Below are positions 35,815-42,187 of a DNA stretch of 51,781 bases, piece by piece. Position numbers and translations under genes: made by a program. Within the stretch, counting starts at the first letter, position 1. Each line of letters begins with the position of its first letter. This DNA comes from Bacilli bacterium. Its GTDB lineage: Bacteria > Bacillota_I > Bacilli_A > RFN20 > CAG-826. Below the pieces are notes generated by a model. The model did no database searches. It had not been told where the DNA came from and saw only the letters and a list, made by a program, of their open reading frames with translations. The DNA lies in the NCBI GenBank assembly GCA_017635465.1, contig JAGBLL010000052.1, positions 1-51,781 of the forward strand, given 5' to 3'.

Positions 35815-36615
35815 TTATTCTTCCTCACTCTTTTGAATTGGCAAACCAACTTTTTCAAATTCTTTAATAATCATTTTTCTCCAGTCTCCGGAATATAAAA
35901 CATATACTAGCCCATCTAAATCTCCTGGACGTTCAACATCTTTCTTTACAATGGCGCACACTTTTTCTCTTGATAATTTGGAAAGCAAATACCCATGTTC
36001 AAAAACAACATTTTGTCTTGCTCTATTCTTAACTTCGTTCGGTTTATTTTTATCATATCCTTTATCACATGGAGAATACAAAACAATGGCATACGCAACA
36101 TTTGAATAAGTCTCAATTTTTTCAATTATTGTTTTTCCTTGATTTGGTTTCTCTTTAAGAATGATTGGATTATAACCTATCGACTCAATAAATGCTTTAA
36201 CATTTCTCATCATGGATTCGTCATGTCCGTGGACAACAAAAACATCTTTGTTATTCTCGATCGAACTATCCAAAGCTTTTGCTTTATTATTTTGCAGTCT
36301 GCTTTTTGCTTTTAACAGCAACTCGTCAAATTCATTGTAACAAGAGGCATATGAAAAAATATCGCTTAGAGAATACTTATCGTAACCGCGTCTCTGATTC
36401 ATTGTCTTTGTAACACTACCGATATCGTTATCAGTATGAATAGCATAGAATCTCTCTATTTCTTTTGGGTTGATTTTTTTACCAGAAAAAACAAATTCTT
36501 CATTATTAAGATAACTAATTAAATACCCATCAATAACAAGATTCTCATCAATCACATCATATTTGGTCAAGAGCTTTCCTGAATGTAAAAAAATCCCAAT
36601 GTGATAATAACTCAT
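35815..36615 (-). CDS. TIR-like nucleotide-binding effector (PF10137 type) with unknown N-terminal domain
   Basis: 266 aa. Residues ~125-245 form the TIR-like domain: DVFVVHGHDESMMRNVKAFI, IILKEKPNQGKTIIEKIE, AYAIVLYSPCD, and RARQNVVFEHGYLLSKL with the probable catalytic Glu206. Relatives act as NAD-cleaving effectors in anti-phage systems (CAP12/Pycsar TIR). Residues 1-110 are an unrecognised, perhaps sensing, domain; no membrane segment. Its ATG overlaps the capG stop (TAATG) and capF begins 5 nt after its stop, so it is embedded in the cap operon. No cyclase is next to it, so the trigger is unknown. Confidence 0.85.
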   Translation of the reverse strand: MSYYHIGIFLHSGKLLTKYDVIDENLVIDGYLISYLNNEEFVFSGKKINPKEIERFYAIHTDNDIGSVTKTMNQRRGYDKYSLSDIFSYASCYNEFDELLLKAKSRLQNNKAKALDSSIENNKDVFVVHGHDESMMRNVKAFIESIGYNPIILKEKPNQGKTIIEKIETYSNVAYAIVLYSPCDKGYDKNKPNEVKNRARQNVVFEHGYLLSKLSREKVCAIVKKDVERPGDLDGLVYVLYSGDWRKMIIKEFEKVGLPIQKSEEE

Positions 36616-37775
36616 TATTCTTTTCTCCACACCATTCTATTAACGATATTTGTGTAGCTTTGAATGATTCTCACTACTTTCATAGAGACACATGTATCAG
36701 TGTAATCTGGACATGGTTTTCCTAATACGTTATTGTTCTTCATTTCTATAGCCATATCTGTAGCTTGTAATAATTCTTTTTCAGTAATACCAGCGATGAT
36801 GAAATCACCCGCTTCAATGGCTTCTGGTCTTTCTGTAGATGTACGGATACAAACCGCTGCGATTGGGCTATTAATTGATAAATAGAAACTGCTTTCTTCA
36901 GGAAGAGTGCCACTATCAGAGACAATCGCTAAAGCGTTCATTTGTAGATTGTTATAGTCATTAAATCCTAATGGTTCATTAACTCTCACTCTTGGATCAA
37001 GTTTAAATCCACTAGCGTCTAATTTCTTTTTACTACGTGGATGGCAAGAATAAAGAATTGGCATATCATATTTTCTTGCTAAAGCATTAATGGCGTTAAA
37101 GAGATTATTGAAGTTCTTATCACTATCTAAGTTTTCTTCTCTATGCGCGCTTAAAAGGATGTATTTATTCTTTTCTAAACCTAAGCGTTTAAGAACATCA
37201 CTCTTTTTAATCTTATCTAAGTTCATAGATAGGACTTCCGCCATTGGGGAACCAGTGACATATGTTCTTTCCTTAGGCATACCACATTCAATTAAATATC
37301 TTCTTGCAGCTTCACTATATGGAAGATTGACATCAGAGATGATATCAACGATTCTTCTATTTGTTTCTTCTGGTAGACATTCGTCTTTGCAGCGGTTACC
37401 CGCTTCCATATGGAACAATGGGATATGTAATCTTTTCGCGTTAATTGCGCTTAAGCAGCTATTTGTGTCACCTAACACTAAGACTGCTTCAGGTTTAAGC
37501 TCCACCATGAGGTCATATGTTTGAGAGATGATATTACCACATGTTTCACCAAGGTTTTTACCAGCGACATGTAATAAGATATCTGGACCACCTAAATCAA
37601 AGTCTTCCCAGAAAACTGTTGATAAGTTTTTGTCATAATTTTGATTTGTATAACAAATACATGTATCTAGATATTCTCTACTTCTTTTCATCACCGCGGC
37701 TAGTCTAATGATTTCTGGACGTGTGCCACAGATGATTAAGAGTTTGGTTTTACCGTTATCTTGCCATTTGAACAT
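36615..37775 (-). CDS. capG: UDP-N-acetylglucosamine 2-epimerase family enzyme (CapG)
   Basis: 386 aa, GT-B fold. LLIICGTRPEIIRLAAVM, VLVLGDTNSCL, HMEAGNRCKDECLPEETNRR, LSAHREENLDS, and SDSGTLPEESSF are WecB/CapG signatures. In the UDP-FucNAc route CapG inverts C2 of the CapF product. The CapE and CapF neighbours distinguish it from WecB. It has a strong SD (AGGAGG), lies 11 bp after capE, and is coupled to the TIR-like gene. Confidence 0.92.
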   Translation of the reverse strand: MFKWQDNGKTKLLIICGTRPEIIRLAAVMKRSREYLDTCICYTNQNYDKNLSTVFWEDFDLGGPDILLHVAGKNLGETCGNIISQTYDLMVELKPEAVLVLGDTNSCLSAINAKRLHIPLFHMEAGNRCKDECLPEETNRRIVDIISDVNLPYSEAARRYLIECGMPKERTYVTGSPMAEVLSMNLDKIKKSDVLKRLGLEKNKYILLSAHREENLDSDKNFNNLFNAINALARKYDMPILYSCHPRSKKKLDASGFKLDPRVRVNEPLGFNDYNNLQMNALAIVSDSGTLPEESSFYLSINSPIAAVCIRTSTERPEAIEAGDFIIAGITEKELLQATDMAIEMKNNNVLGKPCPDYTDTCVSMKVVRIIQSYTNIVNRMVWRKE

Positions 37776-37786
37776 ATAGGGGCCTC

Positions 37787-38992
37787 CTATTTTTCATTTA
37801 ATCTATCTTTAATATAATCTAAAGACGCAATCTTTGCTTTAGTTTCTTTAACGTCTAAGATTTTTGTGTTATTGGAATTGAATTCATCAATCGTGGCTCT
37901 CTTCTTATCACCTTCAATAAAATATTTATCATAATTTAAAGAACGGTTATCCGCAGGTACGCGATAGAAGTTACCCATATCAACCGCTTTAGCGCATTCT
38001 TCTTTGGTTAATAATGTTTCATACATCTTTTCACCATGTCTGATACCGATAACTTTGATATCGGATTTCTTACCACCGAATAGTTCACATACTGCTTCCG
38101 CTTGTGTACGGATGGTGCACGCTGGTGCTTTTTGAATTAATAAGTCACCATTTTCACCATTCTTAAAAGCGAATAAGACTAAGTCAACAGCTTCATCTAA
38201 GGACATGATAAATCTTGTCATAGATGGTTCTGTTAAGGTAATTGGGTTACCACTTCTAATTTGATCAATCCATAATGGGATAACACTACCTCTTGAGCAC
38301 ATAACATTGCCATATCTAGTGCAGCATATACGTGTTTGACCACTGTTACGTGATTTAGCGATAGCAACTTTTTCTTCTAAGGCTTTAGAAATACCCATGG
38401 CGTTAATTGGATAAGCCGCTTTATCTGTCGATAAGCAGATGACACATTTAACACCCGCTTCAATCGCAGCGGTAAGCACATTATCAGTACCAATAACATT
38501 TGTTCTTACAGCTTCCATTGGAAAGAATTCACAAGATGGAACTTGTTTTAATGCCGCAGCGTGGAAGATATAGTCAACACCAGGCATCACACCTTTACAT
38601 GATTCTAAAGAACGAACATCACCGATATAGAATTTAACTTTAGAAGCGTGTTCTGGATATTTAGTTTGCAATTCGTGTCTAAGATCATCTTGTTTCTTTT
38701 CATCTCTAGAGAAGATACGGATTTCCGCTAAATCGGAAGTGATGAATCTTTTAAGAACTGCGCCACCGAAAGAACCAGTACCACCAGTAATTAATAAGAC
38801 TTTATCTTTTAAGACATTGATATCGTTATCAGCGTATTCTTCTAATAATTGTTTAATCCTTTGAAGTTTAAGTTGATCTGCTTTATCTTCATCTTTTTCA
38901 TATGAACAATATGTTCTTAAAGAAGTATGAGTAATATCGCTAGCTTCTTTTTGTGTTAATTTACATTTATTTCTTATTTCTAATAATGTCAT
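37787..38992 (-). CDS. capE: UDP-GlcNAc 4,6-dehydratase/5-epimerase CapE fused to an N-terminal helix-turn-helix
   Basis: 401 aa. Residues 1-55 form an XRE-like HTH (LLEIRNKCKLTQKEASDITH, then SLRTYCSYEK); ~60-401 are a full-length CapE/FnlA short-chain dehydratase: LLITGGTGSFGGAVLKRF, RIFSRDEKKQDDLRHEL, HAAALKQVPSCEFFP, STDKAAYPINAMGISKALEE, RYGNVMCSRGSVIP. CapE commits UDP-GlcNAc to UDP-FucNAc. Normal CapE is ~342 aa, so the HTH is an addition. GGAGG precedes the ATG at 38992, fixing the start. First gene of the capE-capG-TIR-capF operon. Confidence 0.92.
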   Translation of the reverse strand: MTLLEIRNKCKLTQKEASDITHTSLRTYCSYEKDEDKADQLKLQRIKQLLEEYADNDINVLKDKVLLITGGTGSFGGAVLKRFITSDLAEIRIFSRDEKKQDDLRHELQTKYPEHASKVKFYIGDVRSLESCKGVMPGVDYIFHAAALKQVPSCEFFPMEAVRTNVIGTDNVLTAAIEAGVKCVICLSTDKAAYPINAMGISKALEEKVAIAKSRNSGQTRICCTRYGNVMCSRGSVIPLWIDQIRSGNPITLTEPSMTRFIMSLDEAVDLVLFAFKNGENGDLLIQKAPACTIRTQAEAVCELFGGKKSDIKVIGIRHGEKMYETLLTKEECAKAVDMGNFYRVPADNRSLNYDKYFIEGDKKRATIDEFNSNNTKILDVKETKAKIASLDYIKDRLNEK

Positions 38993-39021
38993 AGTGTGCC
39001 TCCATTATTGATTGTGAAGTC

Positions 39022-39053
39022 ATTATAAAAGAAATATGCAAACTTTGCAAACT
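39022..39053 (-). promoter_or_regulatory. capE promoter with overlapping direct repeats
   Basis: Minus strand TTGCAA (39045-39050), a 17-bp spacer and TATAAT (39022-39027). Two copies of TGCAAACT (plus strand, 39037-39044 and 39046-39053) with 9-bp period cover the -35 region, a plausible regulator site. Confidence 0.6.
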
Positions 39054-39118
39054 ATATAATTATTGATATCAAATAAATCAATTATTTTTCTAAATTTTTA
39101 AGCAGTATTTGCGTATTT

Positions 39119-39325
39119 CTAGTTAGAAGCTCTTGACTTTAAATAAAGATCGATATCATTGACTATATATTTAGAGCCAGTAGTATGCAAAGCCTCATAA
39201 AAAGTTCTTATATAGTCACAAACAGAATAACGATTAAACAAAAGCAGCACATCTTTACCAGACATGTTTTTTTGATTCTTATATTCTTCGATGTAATAAA
39301 TGATAAAAGGCAATTCTTTACTCAT
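39119..39325 (-). CDS. DUF3791-like small protein
   Basis: 68 aa from the ATG at 39325 (MSKELPFIIYYIEEYKNQ). The sequence GKDVLLLFNRYSVCDYI and LHTTGSKYIVNDIDLYL matches the short DUF3791 family that accompanies DUF3990. A longer frame from 39406 is rejected because it overlaps the previous gene and lacks an SD; the chosen ATG has CCGGAGG upstream and a 4-bp ATGA overlap. Possibly a partner or antitoxin of DUF3990. Confidence 0.8.
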   Translation of the reverse strand: MSKELPFIIYYIEEYKNQKNMSGKDVLLLFNRYSVCDYIRTFYEALHTTGSKYIVNDIDLYLKSRASN

Positions 39326-39561
39326 AATTCCTCCGGAAAGTTTATCTCTCCTTTTTCTTTTTCTTCTTTCCACATTTGGTATAAGGTCATCGGACTGTAA
39401 TGCCACATTTCTGTGTTTTTATCAGATAACAATTCATAAGTTTTAGACTCATAAAAACTTGTAAGAGCAGAGTCCTCATCAAGTGATTCTCTTGTAACGA
39501 TTAGTTCCATTATTTTAGGGATAATAGAAATGCTCAAAATAGCATTAAATTTTGAATCCAT
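39322..39561 (-). CDS. Small protein of the DUF3990 cassette
   Basis: 79 aa, acidic. The ATG at 39561 directly follows the DUF3990 stop, with GGAGGAAG upstream. Sequence (ISIIPKIMELIVTRESLDED, then SPMTLYQMWKEEKEKG) is of the type found between DUF3990 and DUF3791. Function unknown; the tight coupling suggests a partner or antitoxin. Confidence 0.75.
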   Translation of the reverse strand: MDSKFNAILSISIIPKIMELIVTRESLDEDSALTSFYESKTYELLSDKNTEMWHYSPMTLYQMWKEEKEKGEINFPEEL

Positions 39562-40041
39562 TTATACTTCCTCCGATTTGATGAACCTTATAGCTTTTAA
39601 AGACGATTCGGTCTTGAATACATATTGGTTAAATAGTTTTTTAATTTTGAGAGCTTCTAATGCCTGCTCTTTTGTCAAAACGCCACTTGCATAAACTTGC
39701 AATGTTCTATAAACATCATCATCGGCGACTGCGCCAATGATGGCATCATATTCTTTGCCAGAATAAGTGCCATTACGATTATCTGACACAAAATCAAGCC
39801 ACTCTTCATTTGGTCCATCAAATTGTTTGATATCTAGTCTTGAGGTAATCGTTTCATCAAACTCATAAATGTTTACAATCGGTTTTCCTTCTCCTTTGCG
39901 CTGGACTACCTTTTTTGCAAAATTAATAGCTTGGTCTTTATTGGTGGTTGTATAGAAGCCTATACCAAAATCTAAAAATCGATTACTTTCGATTATGCGC
40001 GGTTCTTTAACGATTACATTACTACCATGATATAGGATCAT
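39562..40041 (-). CDS. DUF3990 family ADP-ribosyltransferase-like protein
   Basis: 159 aa. MILYHGSN (His5) and FGIGFYTTTNKDQAINFA are the two N-terminal signatures of DUF3990, which belongs to the ADP-ribosyl clan with an H-Y-[E/Q] type active site. Targets are not known. The start overlaps the preceding stop as ATGA. Within a four-gene cassette resembling a toxin-antitoxin or defence module embedded in the capsule region. Confidence 0.85.
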   Translation of the reverse strand: MILYHGSNVIVKEPRIIESNRFLDFGIGFYTTTNKDQAINFAKKVVQRKGEGKPIVNIYEFDETITSRLDIKQFDGPNEEWLDFVSDNRNGTYSGKEYDAIIGAVADDDVYRTLQVYASGVLTKEQALEALKIKKLFNQYVFKTESSLKAIRFIKSEEV

Positions 40042-40343
40042 AGAATTGCCTCCAATTTCTTGATTTGTAATTGTTCACTTTTTAAGTGTTTAATCATAAG
40101 TTCGATATGATGGCGTTTAGCAAGCTGGTCTTTGACATATTCGATGTTGCTTTCATCTTTTCCAATATATTTGCTCACCACTTTTTTGCCATCGCGATAA
40201 TTGAGATAGTAGTAGCAATTATTTCCAATAACTTTAGTTTTTATGCTTCCCTTTGGGAGAGATTCTAACTCTTTTTCATATTCAGAAATCATTTTTTGAT
40301 TGCGGATACTTTCTTTTTTTATTAGTGCACTAATCAAACTCAT
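40038..40343 (-). CDS. First gene of the DUF3990 cassette, paralogue of the 33975-34295 protein
   Basis: 101 aa. Helical N-terminus, then LESLPKGSIKTKVIGNNCYY, then RDGKKVVSKYIGKDE, then a helical C-terminus. Shares the LP-GSI/GN/GK-V-S-Y-G motif with the orphan gene. May bind DNA or DUF3990; not known. Strong promoter with the ATG only 13 nt after the -10 and no SD, so essentially leaderless. Confidence 0.75.
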   Translation of the reverse strand: MSLISALIKKESIRNQKMISEYEKELESLPKGSIKTKVIGNNCYYYLNYRDGKKVVSKYIGKDESNIEYVKDQLAKRHHIELMIKHLKSEQLQIKKLEAIL

Positions 40344-40356
40344 ATTATCTATTTAT

Positions 40357-40385
40357 ATTATACCCTACATATCGTTGATTGTAAA
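40357..40385 (-). promoter_or_regulatory. Promoter of the DUF3990 cassette
   Basis: Minus strand TTTACA (40380-40385), a 17-bp spacer and TATAAT (40357-40362). Confidence 0.7.
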
Positions 40386-40486
40386 CTATATTTGTTGGGT
40401 AATTTTCTGCAGTGAAAGCATAACAAAACAAGTTATTATCTATAGTAATAATGCTATTGGTAAAATATTACTTAAACTAAGAATAC

Positions 40487-42187
40487 CTACTTATTCAATT
40501 TCTTAAATTTCTTAATTAATAACAAGATGCCAACTACTAATGCAAGACCAATAGTGACACCAGATAAATCAATTAGAACATCGATAAATGTACCACTTCT
40601 TAATGGAATAAAGAACTGTATTAATTCAGAAATGCTTGCTAAAGCAATACCACACCCTAATGATATAAGCGCTAAGAAATGCCACTTCTTATCATAGAAG
40701 AACATATAGATAGCTAAGAATGTGAATATTTGAGTCACGCCAAACATCATTGCATGACCAATAGATTTTCTAATTGTTAAATTAAGATCTTCATAATCGT
40801 CTTTAGTGATTGCGCCTGCTTTAGAAATAGTAAATGTTGTTGTTTTACTTAATGTAGGTACTAGTTCAGAAGTAATAGTTATATCCACTGTTCCTTCTTT
40901 TTTGAATTCTAAAATAACACTGCTACCTTGATTAACAATATCAACCATTTCATCATTAGATGCGTTAACAATGATATTTAGATTATCAGCGGATACTTCG
41001 TAATAGACTTTCGCTGTCACTACATCACCCACAAAGGCTGTTAATTGTGTTGGTGACCACATTTCACGCTCACCCATAGTAAAGCAAGTAGTGATGCTTT
41101 CTGGTAATTGTTTCTTTAGTGTCACTACTTTACTAACTGATTGACCTGTCTTTTTACTTGTCGCAGTAATAGTAACTTGTTCATCAGTATTTGATAGTTT
41201 TGTAAAGCCCCACATTACACCATTAGTGTTCACCTTAACATTCAAGTTATTAGAGCTTTCCCATATGAAATCTTTTGGATCTAAAGTTTCACCATCATTT
41301 TTAATTGTTAATGGATAACAATACTTATTGCCTTTTCCTTTATCTTTAACGTAATCATTTTCATAGCAGACATCACTGCCTTCTAATTCTAAACTAGAAT
41401 ATGGAGTAGGTGATGTTCCTGCTACCACTGTAATATCATAGTTATGAACTGTTAAACCACCATCGCAATAGATAGAGATAAGGCTAGTCCCTTCGCTTAT
41501 TGGATGGATGACACCATATTTATCAACTGTAGCGACACTTTCATCAGATGAATCAAAACGTAGCTTTGTAAAATCATAGGCAATTGAATAACGATATGAC
41601 TTGTCTATATCTTTATCAGTATCTAGATACGACAAATTAATTGTTTCTGGATGACCAATAGCGATTTGTTTATTTTTTATTTCTGTGTAAAACTCTATTG
41701 GACCAACATTATCAACAACTTTAACTATTACATCTTTACTAACGGTTTTATCACTATTACTAATTGTAATAGTAGCTTCACCTGTTCTTAAACCATAGAT
41801 AAAAGCGGAATCAAGTTTTGATTCGATTCTTACAATATCATTTTGTTCTGTAGTGAAGTTAATCGCTTTATTAGTAGCGTCAAATGGTCGAAAATTAGCG
41901 CTTATTTCTTTGCAATACCCTAACGGTATTTCATCTAGCTCATAACCAGGAAGTTTATTGTATGTACGATCAGCATCAATTTCTGGATATAAAGCGGTAA
42001 TAGGAATTACTTCCACTTCTTTATGAGTCACACCATTAACGATATTAGTAAAGATATTAGAAACAAAACGTGACCACTCATTAGTAACCGTGTCGCTTAA
42101 ACATGAATAGACAATAATAAAACCATTAAAAAGAATAGCTAAAGAAAGCATGATCCATTTAGAGATTTTAAATCTATTTGTTTTCAT
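40487..42187 (-). CDS. VanZ-like membrane protein with large extracellular Ig-like (BIG2) insertion
   Basis: 566 aa. TM1 (~13-33) is followed by ~430 extracytoplasmic residues with bacterial Ig-like strands (for example DKTVSKDVIVKVVD, then SDESVATVDKYGVIHPISEG, a BIG2 signature), then IRKSIGHAMMFGVTQIF, FLALISLGCGIALASISELI and two more segments, typical of VanZ TM2-TM4. The insertion lies where VanZ proteins normally have a short loop after TM1. VanZ domains are linked to glycopeptide resistance and cell-surface lipid II or polymer handling, without a firm activity. It overlaps the Wzy-Wzx gene by 14 bp. Confidence 0.75.
   Translation of the reverse strand: MKTNRFKISKWIMLSLAILFNGFIIVYSCLSDTVTNEWSRFVSNIFTNIVNGVTHKEVEVIPITALYPEIDADRTYNKLPGYELDEIPLGYCKEISANFRPFDATNKAINFTTEQNDIVRIESKLDSAFIYGLRTGEATITISNSDKTVSKDVIVKVVDNVGPIEFYTEIKNKQIAIGHPETINLSYLDTDKDIDKSYRYSIAYDFTKLRFDSSDESVATVDKYGVIHPISEGTSLISIYCDGGLTVHNYDITVVAGTSPTPYSSLELEGSDVCYENDYVKDKGKGNKYCYPLTIKNDGETLDPKDFIWESSNNLNVKVNTNGVMWGFTKLSNTDEQVTITATSKKTGQSVSKVVTLKKQLPESITTCFTMGEREMWSPTQLTAFVGDVVTAKVYYEVSADNLNIIVNASNDEMVDIVNQGSSVILEFKKEGTVDITITSELVPTLSKTTTFTISKAGAITKDDYEDLNLTIRKSIGHAMMFGVTQIFTFLAIYMFFYDKKWHFLALISLGCGIALASISELIQFFIPLRSGTFIDVLIDLSGVTIGLALVVGILLLIKKFKKLNK

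Noticed and set aside
39326-39406. Longer N-terminus for the DUF3791-like protein
   Set aside because: The extension lies within the overlapping upstream gene and reads as low-complexity basic residues; the ATG at 39325 has an SD.
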